Assembly: GCA_003254925.1 (NCBI GenBank)
Contig: QANZ01019661.1
Location: forward strand, 99,953 to 163,952
From: Chamaecrista fasciculata
Lineage: Eukaryota > Streptophyta > Magnoliopsida > Fabales > Fabaceae
Reading direction: 5' to 3'
DNA: 64,000 nt
A program made the translations under genes and the position numbers. The notes under the pieces are model-generated. The model saw nothing but the letters and a program-made list of their open reading frames with translations, was not told the DNA's origin and made no database searches. This document shows, one piece after another, positions 36,962-49,415 of the stretch; position 1 is the stretch's first letter, and each line of letters starts with the position of its first letter.

Positions 36962-39869
36962 ATTGGCGGAAGAGGAGAGGGGAGGGTTTTTAGGTTAGTA
37001 ATATAATCCAAGACCACTACAAACTTTTAGTAATTACAGGCGTAGCAATTTCCTACAGCCATTGACAAACTGATTTTTCCTATATCCCTCTAAAAGCCTC
37101 ATGAAAAGTTTTTTTATATATTTAGTTATAAAAATAAGACATGTGGAAAAAATCATGGTAGAAAGAGGATACAAAAGACAACCTTTTGTTTAACCAAATC
37201 ATAAAAGAAAAAAAGGAGAATATAAACAAAGCTTGTGATTGAAAGAACATAATGGCAAACATATAAGGAATTTTATGAGTTTTTTCCTTTCTAATACTGC
37301 CAAAAAACTATGGATCAATGGGTTCAATTGTACTTCATGCCAATGTTGCCTTTTATGGGTATGGTAATATGCTTACGCCAATCAACAAATCATGCTCTGA
37401 CATCAAACCTCAATAGTCAATTAACCAGTGGCAGATAATAGGGTCTAAGTCTAAAATACTATCTTTGATGTCCCAACTATGCATATCTCAGTCTCATCAA
37501 TACAAAGCTTCTCCACACCTAACACCAAGGAAAAAAAAAAAGCTTCTCCACACCCTGATCTCCAATGCATCATGCACTGTATACTAATCTTGAAGGTTCA
37601 AAACGATTACCTTGCTGAGAAATAGTGGTTCAACTTTTTGGCGGCCGGTCCCATCAAGGTTAAAAAAATCAGACCAGCTTTTCCACTGAGAAAAGCACAA
37701 GACAATTATATCGCCAAATGAGAAAACCACACAGCACATAATTCCTCAAGCAAAAAGGAAAACTTGAAAACTGGGCGATTCTTACCTTCCAACCCAAACT
37801 ACTAGCTCTTAGATATACTGCACCGCCAACAAGGAAGACGTCTCGGAGTACAACAAGTCCAACAAGTCCAGCTTCAAAAGTACAGAAAACAAAAATACTA
37901 GTTTACAACACATCAACAGGTACGGAGTAATTATTTTACTCAAAGCTTGAATGATTTAAAATGCATAAATTATTTCAGAGCAAATACTTCTCATACCCTC
38001 TAACTCATCAAAACCTTAGGTATAAGCAACATGAGCTTAATGAAAAACATAATCTATTACCTAACTTGATTGTCAGCACAGCACAGAACAATGACAAATC
38101 TATGCCTAAAATATACTACTGACAAAGTTACACAAGAATAAGAGGATGACTTTTTGCAGAGACAGTAAAAGCCAATTCATGGCTAAAATACAAAACAGGA
38201 CTTACACAATATCTGAAAGTGCAGCTAATTGCAGAATTATTATGCTAAAGGACCTTGATGGTAAGATGTAGATGACTTGTGCATGCTGCTACATCAGAGA
38301 AACAGATAGAATTTTTCAAGTATTAAGTAAAAGAATCTTGTCTCAATTTGCAGCCATGGCCTACTACATGTTCAAATAAGGAGTAGTTTATTGTTTTATC
38401 TTCCCATTTTTGTTGATCCCTTATAAAACTTGCAAATGCATTGGCAGTTATTGTACTAAGCCAAAGAATCCATAAATAAACACAAAGTAATTTTAGCAGA
38501 AGCAAACAGAACTTACGATGCAGTAGATCTTTATGTACCATTGCAATAGCAACACAACCAATGAGAACCTGCATCACATTTTGAAGATAGATCGTTAAGC
38601 AAATAGAGGCCGCAGGCAGGTTCTATCAACCAACACCTAGGATGCAACCTAGACTCTTCAAGGACACTGAGCTTGGAAGGAGAAGATTTGTTATGTACCT
38701 TGTCTGCAAGGGGATCGAGATAGGAACCCACCACAGAATCTATTTTCATCTTCCTGGCCACGTATCCATCCAGCTTTAATGTATGAGAAGAAATAGAAAG
38801 ACGTTTAGTATGTAAGTTTTAAAGAGACTAGGCTTGCTTCTGTGATAATTTTAACATCATTATACGTCTTCATACCCAATCAGATGCCCCTGAGATGGCC
38901 AACCCTACCATTGCTGAACTATACATCTCGTTTGTGATCATCCTGTACAAATTGACATTACGAGTAGTTAATAGCAATCAAATATTGGACATTGGAGAAA
39001 TTCTATGAGTGGAATCAGAGTCTCTTTGTTTCATAACTTTCTTCACAAACAAAGATAAGTACAAACATTCTAGGCCTAAATTAATATATTCAAAATTTAT
39101 GAAGCAGAAAATTTCTAGTAAACAATTCAAGTAAAAGGGCTCCGAAATCAGCAATGATTCTGTCATCCGTTTACCACCCATTCAATGGTTTCCTTATGAA
39201 GTAGTAAATCCCCTACATTACTGAGCTCAGGATTACTATATTCTTATATTCTCCAGCAAGAGAAAGCATCATAACTCACCACTATGGACAAACCAAACAA
39301 CATTCTTTTGATACTTCATATTCACATTCCCATCAACCAAAAGCCAAAATTCTCAGTAACAAAATGAATCGAAGAAAGCAAGCGTACCATCCGAGAACAG
39401 GACCAGAAACTAATCGGCTAAAGGAGATGAAATTCGGCACATTGACAAAGCTGTCCACAAGACTACGTTGGGAAGACTCCTCCTCCGAGCGTGAATCAAC
39501 CCGATCCAGCAATTTCAGAGGGAAACGGGTCCGAGACCGAAGCAAATTCAGATTCAAATTCAACGCCTCGACCCTGCGCCGAACGACGCCGTTTCCTCGC
39601 AGGTAGAGAGGAGTGGCGGCTTGCGATAACTTCCATGGTGGACAAGCGAGGAAGAGAGGACCATGCTGGAATGGGATGATCCATTTAGAAAGCGGAGAGA
39701 GAAATCTGTGAGAAGCGTGATGAGAAGAAGGCAATCGGAAAAAAGGGTTAGAGGGAGAAGCGTACAGTGGCGAAAACGACGAGGTCGTAGCGGTCGTTAA
39801 TGTGAGAAACGTTCGAACTTTGCTGTTAGCGTTTTGGGTCAAAGCTTTAAGGGACGTGAATACCACCAT
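36535..39869 (-). CDS. CLS: Mitochondrial cardiolipin synthase (CMP-forming)
   Basis: Joins CDP-diacylglycerol and phosphatidylglycerol to make cardiolipin and CMP in the inner mitochondrial membrane. The eight minus-strand exons are 39388-39869, 38876-38942, 38699-38773, 38517-38568, 37786-37871, 37611-37685, 36750-36844 and 36535-36625. All are GT-AG and give 340 residues, the usual plant length. The CDP-alcohol phosphotransferase signature DGx2ARx8Gx3Dx3D is intact: Asp185, Gly186, Ala189, Arg190, Gly199, Asp203 and Asp207. The basic, Ser/Thr-rich N-terminus fits a transit peptide. The [20 protein letters not shown] segment is the first membrane helix. I chose the MVVFTSLKA start. The frame stays open to an ATG at 40007, which would add 46 residues including a phenylalanine run and is less likely. 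Exon 4 and exon 5 join in the [19 protein letters not shown] helix. Confidence 0.94.
36928..36960. repeat. (TC)n microsatellite in a CLS intron
   Basis: An unbroken run of about 16 TC units in the intron between CLS exons 6 and 7. It is likely variable between individuals. Confidence 0.9.
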
Positions 39870-40183
39870 TGTTGAAGCATTCTGGGTAAAGTGAAGAGGA
39901 AAATGGTAGCTCCGAAGAGCGAAGAAGAGACTTTGAATGTGGAATTTGGTTTTAAAGGGGTTTAGGAAGAAGAAGAAGAAGAAGAAGGACGAGAACGACA
40001 CGTGCATTGTTGTCGTTCATCCAAGTGTCGTTGGTCAAAACGTCAAAGGGACGCGCGTTAAGAGTTTGTCAAACGCATTGTCGTCAGCGATGATTAAAAT
40101 TTAAAGAGAAAAAGGATAAAGATCAAAATTAAAAAATACAGGGTAAGGATAAGCTCACAAGAATTGGAAAACTATAATATTAA
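39870..40183. other. CLS 5' UTR and promoter side
   Basis: It contains a GAA-rich run (39967-39989) in the probable 5' UTR. TAA at 40181-40183 is the target-site copy of the next element. No TATA box was recognised. Confidence 0.4.
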
Positions 40184-40926
40184 GGGGGCGTTTGGTACAC
40201 GGATTATTTTTTTTAATCCCGGGAATCACATTCTCAGAAATGTGATTTCCAGGAATAAGATTCCCAGGATTATAAGAATGTCTGTTTGGATGAGTTAAAA
40301 TAATTATAGGATTATTTTGCAATATTCCCAGGAATGTTATAATCTTATGTTTGGTTCAACTTTGATATTCCTGAGAATGTTTAATACTTTTACAAATATG
40401 CCCTTGACTTTTTATTCTCAACCAACCAATAGTTTATCAAATGTAGAAATTCTTCAAAAAAAATTCATGAGAAAAATACTATATCATAAAGAAATAATTA
40501 TATCATAATTGAAATTTTTAAATAACATTAATAGATTCATGAGAAAAATACTATTTCATAACACAATGTCCATAATTCTCAACATAATAAAATTGTCTAA
40601 AAAAGTCTCACTCAACAAAGAGTTGTAAAATGAAACAGATGAAAAGTGACCGGGGTTTGTAGAAAAAGAATTAATTAATTAGAGGAAATTTATTAGGGGT
40701 AATAAAGTAATTTTCGATGGGAAAAATAATCCCATGTCATGGGATTAGACTAATCCCACCCCCTAGGGTGGGATTAGAAAATAGCTATTTTAGGAAATTA
40801 TCCTATTCCTGGGAATACAATATTCCCGAGACTAATTTTCCAATCCGCATACTAAACGCGGGATTATTCTAGTTCGGAGCTCATAATTCCCGGACTATTT
40901 TTTCAATCCGTGTACCAAACGCCTCC
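40184..40926. mobile_element. PIF/Harbinger (Tourist-like) MITE with TAA TSD
   Basis: The 743-base element begins GGGGGCGTTTGGTACACGGA and ends with its complement (CCGTGTACCAAACGCCTCC), 18 of 19 bases matching. TAA flanks both sides (40181-40183 and 40927-40929), the 3-base target typical of PIF/Harbinger. The subterminal parts are also palindromic (AATCCCGGGAAT, ATTCCC.GGAAT blocks). There is no transposase frame. Confidence 0.88.
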
Positions 40927-40929
40927 TAA

Positions 40930-41968
40930 GTGCTTTGAGACAAGCAATCTTTTCATTGCAACCATTTTCCATTTCGTACTCATATTTTAATAAAAAATGG
41001 AGTTTTTTTTTCCCTGGGATTTGTTGTCGTTGTTGTTTTAATAAAATTAATTAAATTATTGGTCAAACATTTATTTTAGTTCCCAATGTGCATCAAAGTT
41101 CTATTTTTGTTCCTAATATTTTTTTGGTTTCATTTTGATCCTTAGTGTTTTCTAAAAGTTTTATCATTAAACTCTAACTACCAAATATATCTCTCATTTC
41201 AAACCCTAATGCGATTAAATAAAAAATATTGGTCAAATGTGATGAGTTTTTTCCTTGCATAGTTGGAGTCATCAGCAAACAAAATCAAATTGAATATAAA
41301 ATGAGGCTCGAAAATAGGCGCTTATTTTATGAATTTGGTCATATCTCTCGTTTTAAATTGAATGCAACAGAATCAAGTAACAAGTTACTCTTGACGAGTT
41401 CTTTTTTTGTCTGGTTGACACCGTTGACAAATAAAGTTAAATGGTACTCTGAAAATTAATATTGATGTTTTGACCAACTCATTTTCGAAGTATTATTTGA
41501 CTTCATTTACCAAAATAGTTTTCAAGGTCAAACCAACTCGTTCTTCAATCTACTTAACGGTTAGACCGGACATACTGTCGAGTCTAGTCTAGTTTTGACA
41601 ATATTGTCTTCTTGTCTTTTAATTACTATTATTTAGAGTAATTTATATTTTTTTTAATATTTTCTAAATATTTCATATTTATTTAGGATGGAAGTTATGT
41701 TTTTCCTGTGAGAAGTGAGTGTAAACTCTTAATTATTTCTTATAATAATCTCAACACATAATCCTAAAAACTGAAATGAAATTGAATTTTAGTGAAGAGA
41801 TTAACCATAATTGCTTTTAAAAACATCTCCCCAATCATTATTATTATTATTTTTTGCCAGAAACAGGAATAGACAGAACACCTAACGCGAGTGTTAATCC
41901 TTATTCCCATATAATCAAAACTGCTTTTACAGGACTAACTATGGAAAAAAAAGTCAAACTCTCAATTT
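40930..41968. other. Intergenic stretch with GGTCC-type repeat remnants
   Basis: From 41060 to 41180 there are TTTTAGTTCCCAATG and TTTTGATCCTTAGTG blocks, like one arm of a GGTCCCT fold-back repeat. The rest is AT-rich without a gene. Confidence 0.4.
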
Positions 41969-42300
41969 GGTTTCATATCTTTTGTTCAATTTTTAATTTG
42001 ATCTCATATTTTTATGTTGTACTTTTGGTCTCATATCTTTTGGTCAGGTCTCAATTTGGTCATATATCTTTTTTATTGCAGAGTTAGTTTCATATCTTTG
42101 GGTCAAGTGCATCATTGATCTCATATATTTGGGTCAAAAGTGGTTTCGTATCTTTGGATCAAGAGAAATTAACAGTTGATCATTTTACAAAGATATGAGA
42201 CAAATTTTCCAACTTGACAAAAAAATATAGGACCAAAAATGATATGACCCAGTTGAAAACTGAGCAAAAGATATGAGATCAGAACTGCACTTAAAAAGAT
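41969..42300. repeat. Fold-back repeat with GGTCTCATATCTTT units
   Basis: Units such as TTGGTCTCATATCTTTTGGT recur in the left two thirds. The right third has the reverse form (AAAGATATGAGACAAATTTT, AAAAGATATGAGATCAGAAC). The same units make up 45345-45740 and a half copy at 19720-19860. Confidence 0.6.
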
Positions 42301-42757
42301 ATAAACTCTTTTTCTTTATTTTTATCTTTAGAAAAGTGTAAGAATGGATAACAAGTGATAGATAATTCTGTTGATACATGTCATTATTTTGATTGATTTA
42401 AAATTATCAATCCAGTTCAAAAAATCTTTTATGGACTCAAGAGTCACATGTAAAATTTTTATTAGAGACAGATACATAAAATGTGATGCACAACAGGTAA
42501 TCTATCTCATATCTGAAACAAAAACCGTCTAAAAATTAATTAATTACATAAAATTAACAACCCCAACTAACTAATATAGGAAACCATTTTAGGCAACGAA
42601 ATCAATTGAAGATAGATGTCAAAAACAGAATTAGAGGTGCATTTTAATTAATTACAGTTTCTGGGATCATCTTCCAGGATATTAACTATGCTTTCAGATC
42701 TTTGATTACCATATTGTTGTAAAATTCTCTTTGTTCCTTGCATTGTTTGGATTGATG

Positions 42758-42765
42758 TATAAATA
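42758..42765 (+). promoter_or_regulatory. TATA box of the PBL kinase gene
   Basis: TATAAATA lies 64 bases before the ATG at 42822, so transcription would start near 42790. Confidence 0.5.
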
Positions 42766-42821
42766 TATGTGTTAGTTTTAATTAATTGTGGGGTTCGAGA
42801 AAATTGAATCAGAGGAACAAG

Positions 42822-45800
42822 ATGGATTGCTTCCCATGTTGCAAATCTGATACAGAGAAGGCCCCTTCCACCAAGAACCCCATAGATTTTTCAAAAGCCA
42901 GAAAATCCACAATCAAAGCATTTTGGGGGGCCCTCTCTCATAAAACAGGTAATTACCACTTAATTAAATATTAATTCCAGTATATAGAATTCTTTATATA
43001 TTTGTTATTAGGTTATCCGATGGCAAGATTTAAATCTTGGATTAATTCAAGGTTTCCTTGTTCTAAATTTAATTTAGACTCTTTCTTTTTGGGTATGAGA
43101 GGGATCGATTCTTTCATCTTATTGAATCAAAAGCCTTCATCTTGCATTGAGGTTGAAGCTTTTGATCATCTCAATCCCAGAATTTCTTTCTTCTTCAAAA
43201 TTTGGGTCTCAATTTTTTTTTAAAAAAAATCTTATAATTTTGTAAGGCTGTGTTGTCTGTGATATTTATATATAAGGGAAATCAAGAAGATGAATGAATT
43301 TTGAAAATATAATATTTAGAAGAATGTGTAATATATAAATAAATAGATGAATGATGAGTTGATTGAGAATGAATAATATAATATAATGTAGGAAGCAGCA
43401 GGCACAGACAAATAACTGCAGAGATATTAAAACATGGGACAGCCAAAAACAATGCAAAAACGTTCACCTATCAAGAACTCGCCACGGCCACCGACGACTT
43501 CAGTGCAGATTGTTTGATTGGAGAAGGTGGTTATGGCAATGTGTACAAGGGACATGTTCAAAGCATAGATCAAGTATACATTTTCTAATTTAGTGGTTGA
43601 ATTGATCCATCATATAAAAATTAATGTAACAACTTAACAATTTTTAATTTGTGTGTTTGATGATTGAATATTTGAATTAGGCTGTGGCTATAAAGACACT
43701 GGACAGAAACAAATTGCAAGGAACAAGAGAATTCTTCACAGAGGTTGTGATGCTAAGTTTGGTGAAGCACCCAAACCTTGTCAAGCTCATTGGTTACTGC
43801 GTGGAAGGAGAACATAGGATCCTCGTTTATGAATTCATGGCCAAAGGCAGCCTAGAAAATCACCTCCTAGGTATCATATATATGTGTATTCATCAAGAAA
43901 AAATGTCAAAATTTCATATTGATCCATTTCATTAAGCTAGACAATTGACTTGAACAATTTCCATCTCATAAATGTGTGAGTTAGCATATGAAGAAATAAA
44001 TATTGACATCACAATCTCATTTTTCAGTGAAAGGATAGGTCCTATCTATTATCGAGTTGAGATAAGGGGATATTTATTTTTGTCATTATTGATAAATCAT
44101 CTTAGATCTCCAGTCAACTCTCTGATACATGTAAGGGTTAGTCTAGTCGTGGGGAAAGCCCCCCATGGTGAGATTCTGACGCCCAAGTCAATATAGTATA
44201 AGAGGCCAAATAGAGATGGAGATAGAGTACACCAGAGGGAGGGGGGGTTATATAGAACCTTAGAGGGACATTACGATGATCTCGCTTGAGAGGTCTTTTA
44301 GAAGTAGGGGACAGACCGACCCAAAAATAGAGGGTTGGACTAGTTATACCTTATCAATTATCAACTCATTTATTATGATACGTATGAGAGAGAGAAACTA
44401 TCCATGTTAGTTGTCTACCTCAAAAGTAACGACAAAAATCAAACAGAATCACGATAAAGACTAATGACAGAATGAATTGAAAATTTTACCTTAGGGACCA
44501 AAATGATATTGACCTATACTTCAGGGACCAATATGAGATTTTGACCTAAGACAAAAATCAGTCATATTGGGGACTAAAGTGTATGTAAGTGACATATATA
44601 TATATATATATTTGATTTGATTGTGCAGATATAGGGCCAGAGAAAGAGCCATTGGATTGGCGAACGAGGATGAAAATAGTGGAAGGAGTAGCAAGAGGAT
44701 TGGAGTATCTTCACGAAACAGCAGAGCAACCCATAATCTATCGAGACTTGAAAGCATCGAATGTGTTGTTAGACGAGAATATGAATGCCAAATTGTCAGA
44801 TTTTGGATTGGCGAAGATGGGTCCCACAGAAGAAGAAGGGAAGGAACACGTGTCAACCAGAGTGATGGGCACGTATGGATATTGCTCCCCTGAGTATGCT
44901 CTCACCGGACACGTCACCACTAAGTCCGATGTTTACAGCTTTGGGGTTGTCTTGTTGGAGGTCATCACTGGTCGCAGAGTCTATGACACTTCCCGAGCTG
45001 AAGATGAACAAAATCTCATTAACTGGGTAATCACAATGCATACATATTATTATTAGATGAGTGAAGTAACAATTTGGTCCCTGACACATCACCCCGAGCT
45101 GATAACTCGGCTCTTAAAAGATTGAAATATACAATTTAGTCACTGAAAGATTAAAATAGTATATTAATTGGTCCCTTTTATGGACTAAATAGTATACTGT
45201 TTTAATCATCCATGGACTAAAAAGTATATCGTTTTGATCTTTTAGGGACTAAATTGTATATTTCAATCTTTCAGGGATCGAGTTGTCATCTCAGTGGTCT
45301 TTCAATGACCAAATTGTTAGTTTACTCTTCTTAGATTTATGGTCAAAGTGCATTTTTGGTCCATAACTTTTGTTCAGGTCTCAATTTGGTTTTATAACAT
45401 TTTTTTGTTGTACTTTTGGTCTCATATCTTTTGCAAATTTGGACTCGTGTTGCACTTTTAATCTCATATATTTGGGTCAGGTTGCAGAGTTCGTTCCATA
45501 TCTTTTGGTCAGGTTAGAGAATTGGTCTCACATCTTTGGATCAGGTGCATAATTAGTCTCATATCTTTGGGTAAGGTGGAATTGATGGTCGAACTTTTTG
45601 CAAAAATATCAAACCGGCCAATTCTGTAACTTGACCAAAAGATATGGGACCAAATCTGCAATTTGAGTAAAAGACATGGAACCAAAAGTGCAACAAAAAT
45701 ATTTAATCATGAATAAAAGTTATGAGACCAAATTTGAGAAATAATGTTGTGATATGTGTGTATGTATTGGTTATTAGGCACAACCATTGTTTGAGGATAG

Positions 45801-46080
45801 AGAGAAGTTCACACTAATGGTAGACCCATTGCTAGGGGATAACTTCCCAGTGAAGGGACTATTCAAGGCACTAGCAGTGGCAGCCATGTGCCTACAAGAT
45901 GAAGCAGACACAAGGCCTTTGATGAGTGATGTGGTCACTGCTCTTCAGCATATTACAAAGCCCACAGCCACAAGTGGAGGAGACAAACACGCTCACACAA
46001 CTAGTGGCGGCGAATCCCTAAGATTTGCTGGCCATGTTGAATCCTTCAAGGTCGGAAGTATGCGTGTTGATCAACAATAA
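42822..46080 (+). CDS. PBL-type receptor-like cytoplasmic kinase (RLCK VII)
   Basis: Ser/Thr kinase of the PBS1/PBL family that relays signals from plasma-membrane receptor kinases. The five exons are 42822-42948, 43392-43573, 43681-43870, 44629-45026 and 45778-46080, all GT-AG, giving 399 residues. The N-terminus MDCFPCC has three cysteines for palmitoylation but no Gly2, so myristoylation is not expected. Kinase motifs are intact: GEGGYGNV (86-93), VAIK Lys108, YRDLKASN with Asp206, DFG at 224-226, and [10 protein letters not shown] in the activation segment. It is a non-standard YRD instead of HRD, as is usual in this subfamily. The tail after the kinase domain is short. Introns 3 and 4 hold transposon-derived repeats. 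I cannot assign a numbered PBL; PBL23-26-like is my guess. Confidence 0.92.
45059..45327. mobile_element. MITE in PBL kinase intron 4 (9-base TSD)
   Basis: The ends are GAGTGAAGTAACAATTTGGT and the reverse of CCAAATTGTTAGTTTACTC. The flanks are TTATTAGAT (45050-45058) and TTCTTAGAT (45328-45336), eight of nine matching. Length and sequence are close to the element in TOM1 intron 10, so both belong to one Mutator-like MITE family. Confidence 0.75.
45345..45740. repeat. Fold-back repeat in PBL kinase intron 4
   Basis: The left arm (TTTTTGGTCCATAACTTTTG, ACTTTTGGTCTCATATCTTT) is mirrored in the right arm (AAAAGTGCAACAAAAATATT, AAAAGTTATGAGACCAAATT). It belongs with 41969-42300 and stands next to the MITE at 45059-45327. 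Confidence 0.6.
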
Positions 46081-46549
46081 TATCAATAGTTCTCTCTTTG
46101 TAGCCTCCATCCTAATTCTTTGTCTTAACTCGTTATCGTGTTAATATGTAAAATATTGATGTTATTCTTATGACTATATATTAACTTGTTTTCGAGTTAA
46201 CAAAAAGTATAGACTATTATTGTAATTGATAGATCAATAAATCAACAAAAAAATGAATAAAAAAAATTAAAAGCTTCTTCTTCTTCCCAACAATAATTGT
46301 ACCTATATATTAAGGTTGTTAAACTCTCAATTAATTGTGGTCATTTAAATCGAGTTTCTCTTGTTTCCTCTTGAGAGCTCTAGTTTTCTCTCCTTGCTTG
46401 AGGATATTAATGGCTGTTGAACCAGATACCTTCAACTTTGGTGTTTTGGAGTGGAAAGATATGTTTACACAAAGGTTGTGAATAATATTGTGTTATTATA
46501 TGCTTGTGTGTGGATGACAAAAGTTGTGAATAATATTGTGTTATTATAT
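46081..46549 (+). other. Kinase 3' flank, then upstream part of the copia fragment
   Basis: The first 200 bases are probably the kinase 3' UTR. From about 46390 the sequence may belong to the copia element, since a 48-base tandem duplication at 46471-46566 contains the region before its polymerase active-site motif. I could not read a continuous frame there. Confidence 0.4.
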
Positions 46550-47455
46550 GATTGGATGTGGATGACACGTTGATCTTTAGTATAAGTATGAGTATTGTGC
46601 TTGAAACAAAAGCTTTTCTTGCTTCTAATTTTGATATGAAAGATATGGGTGAAGCGAAAGTGACTTTTGGGTATTAAAATCATAAGAATGGAAATGGTAT
46701 CTTACTTTCCCAAAAACACTATGTTGAGAAAATTCTGAAAAAGTTTGATCAATTTGATAAATCTCCTTTGAGCTCTCCTTATGATTCTAGTGTGCAATTA
46801 AAGAAAAATAGAGGAGATCTTGTGGCTCAATCTAAATGTGCACAGATTATTGAGAGTTTGTTGCACTTAATGAATTATACCAGGCCTGACATAGCTTATG
46901 ATCTGTGTAGATTGATCAGTAGATACACTCATTGCCCAAACAATGAACCTTGGAAAACTTTGGTAAGATTATTGAGATATTTGAGAGTTACCATGAACTA
47001 TGGTATATTGTATAGTGGATTTCCCGATGTATTAGAGGGATACAGTGATGCTAACTGGATCTCAGATTTAGATGAGGCAAAATTCACTAGTGGCTATGTG
47101 TTTATGTTTGGCGGTGGGGCTGTCACATGGAGGTCAGCTAGACAAAAGATTATAACTAGATCATTGAGGGATTCTGAGTTTGTTTGTATGGAACTAGCTG
47201 GTACTGAGACTGAGTGGTTAAAAAACTTCTTAGCAAATATCCCATTGGGTGACAAGCCTACACTATCATATCGTTACATTGTGATAGCCAATCTGCGATA
47301 GTTACGACTAATAATAGAACTTCTAATGGTAAAAGTAAATATATTCGATTGAGACATAATATTGTGAGACAGCTGCTAAAAGATGGTGTAATCTCAATTG
47401 ATTAGTAAAATCAAGTGTAAATTTTGTGGGTCCGTTAACGAAGCCTCTTGAGAGG
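46550..47455 (+). pseudogene. Broken Ty1/copia polyprotein fragment (RT end and RNase H)
   Basis: Three forward pieces in copia order. First, a VDDTLIF reverse-transcriptase motif leads to SNFDMKDMGEAK and stops at TAA near 46676. Second, a frame at 46768-47301 contains MNYTRPDIAYDL, SRYTHCPN, the RNase H block GYSDANW..D and SGYVFMFGGGAVTWRSARQK. Third, short pieces resemble the C-terminal region (HNIVRQLLKDGVISID and TKPLERKQIFETSRGMG). There are stops between pieces, and the integrase and gag regions are absent. I found no paired LTRs in the neighbourhood. It is a dead remnant. Confidence 0.8.
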
Positions 47456-48640
47456 AAACAAATTTTTGAAACATCGAGGGGAATGGGACTAAGGCCAATT
47501 TGAAATAATAACGATGACAACTCAACCTTTGATATTGGTGATCCCATGAATAAAGTTCAATGGGTAAGAACAAGTCATTTGTTAGTTTTGCTAGCACTAA
47601 AAGTTGTTATTTCCTATTCCTATGGTGTGAGAAAGTGCTAGATTGCATTTTAGTGAGGATGAGTAAAACTCTTAATGATTTTCATAGTCTTACGAGACGA
47701 TGTATTAAGTGCATATACACTTTATGAAATCACCTCTACGAATGTGGAATGTGACCGCTCCTATGAGATTATGGCAAAAATCTCTAGGGCATTCGTTATG
47801 AACTAGGGAAGAATTTGTTAATCACACATTAATTTCCTCCCCGTGCATGCGCACTTGATAAAGACTTGTTTATCTGAATATTGCTTAGCGTTAGGCACAG
47901 GTGTGCGATATAGGGTTTAGTGAAAGTGTGAAAGTGTCGTCACCAATTTAGTGAGGTACCAGATTATTTTTGAAGAACAATGTCCTTAATGACCAGACTC
48001 AAATTTTACTGTACAATCCCCAACGTGACAAACCTCTCATTGTCAACTTTAAGGCATGTTAAAAAAGAAAAGAAAACCAAAAAAAAAAAGTTGTCGTTGT
48101 TGTTGCAAAAAGATCAGCTTGCTTAGTTGTAATAAAATTATATTAATTAAATAAGCCTCTTTTATATATAAATTATAAATATGAATGAGTATTGAGTAAT
48201 GAGTTTACTTTTATTTAGGTATGTGTCTATATTAAATTCTGTCCATCTTCACTTTCATATGCGACATAATTTTTACAAACTATATGCCTTTCGTGTTCCT
48301 TTAACTTTATTCATTTTGATTCTTTTTTTGGGATTCACTCACATAGTCACATGTTGTTACGTTCTCTTCCCGTTTTCACCTTTAAAAGCCTGAGATTCGA
48401 ATTGTAAAATACAAGTCTAGCTTACACAAATATTTGGCATACACTGCTTTTAAGTTTTAATTGGTTAAATCTTAATAAGAAAATTTATCACATTAATTGA
48501 TTTTATTATTAGAAACATATTTCACTTGTATCTTGAACATTTTTAATACTATTACGGCAAACCATTTTAAAATTCATGTAGTTTATGTTTTCTTTTTGGT
48601 TAAAACTAAGAACAAAACGTACCAATTGATAATTGACGGA
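47456..48640. other. Possible copia 3' remnant and AT-rich stretch
   Basis: The first few hundred bases may be worn 3' sequence of the copia element, but no LTR boundary could be read. After about 48000 it is AT-rich with nothing recognised. Confidence 0.35.
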
Positions 48641-48654
48641 AAAAAACTGATCTC

Positions 48655-48985
48655 AAATCTAATTTGAGTAAATTGACATTTTAATCTATAGATTATATGA
48701 GTATTGTCATTTTAGTCCTTGATTTTATAAAATATTTTGTTTAATCCTCAAAAATATATGATGACTTTTACATATTAGTTCCTCTTATATAATAAACATC
48801 CTTACAGTATACAACTTAATCTTTGAAAAGAATAAATTATAATAAATTATGAACTTTGTAGATTAAATCAAATATTTTAAAAATTCAAAGACTAAAATAA
48901 CATTCCATACATAATCTAAGAGTTAAATTTGAGGATCACCAAAAAAAAAAGAGTTAAAATTGATAGTTTACTCAATCTAATTTTG
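48655..48985. repeat. Fold-back repeat with GAGTAAATTGA ends
   Basis: The left end AATTTGAGTAAATTGACATT is mirrored by the right end AATTGATAGTTTACTCAATC. Inner blocks TTAGTCCTTGATTTTATAAA and AAAAATTCAAAGACTAAAAT also pair. The ends resemble the GAGTAAA MITEs, so this may be an older relative. Confidence 0.5.
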
Positions 48986-49415
48986 TGTATAAAATACAAT
49001 CTGCTTATATATGTTTGGATGAATTATGTGCTTGATAAAGAGAGAAGCCATCCCTTCTTAGCTAGTATATATGTTTGGGAAATGAATTAGAAATGGAAGG
49101 GGAGAAGAAATTTGAAGAAAAAAAAAATATTCGAAGAATTTAAATTAAATTTTCTTTTTTCAAAATTAAAATATCTCAAACTATTAACACCAATACAAAA
49201 GACGACAAACGAGTTTCCTTAATTAATTAGCTCCCAATTATATTGAACATACAAATTTAAGTTTGAATCTCTGACAACAATCCTGGGTTTTTCTTTTGTA
49301 CTAATTTTTATAAAAAGGCATTGTTTCACATTCACAACAATTAAAGGGCAACAACAACAACAACATATTGGTGAATTTAAACTTGAGAGGATAATCCATT
49401 AATTGCACCTTTAAT
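48986..49415. other. AT-rich stretch downstream of the small unknown gene
   Basis: AT-rich, with a run of CAA units near 49351-49363. No gene is seen. Confidence 0.4.

Noticed and set aside
39870..40007. A 46-residue N-terminal extension of cardiolipin synthase from an upstream ATG
   Set aside because: The extra part has a long phenylalanine run from a GAA repeat, and relatives start at the downstream Met with a good transit peptide.
43935..44480. Insertion of unknown type in kinase intron 3 (GC-richer block around 44130-44340)
   Set aside because: The composition differs from the rest of the intron, but I could not find paired ends, a coding frame or a known family, so it is not listed as an element.
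46081..48200. Paired LTRs for the copia fragment
   Set aside because: I looked for TG...CA ended direct repeats on both sides and found none that I could support.
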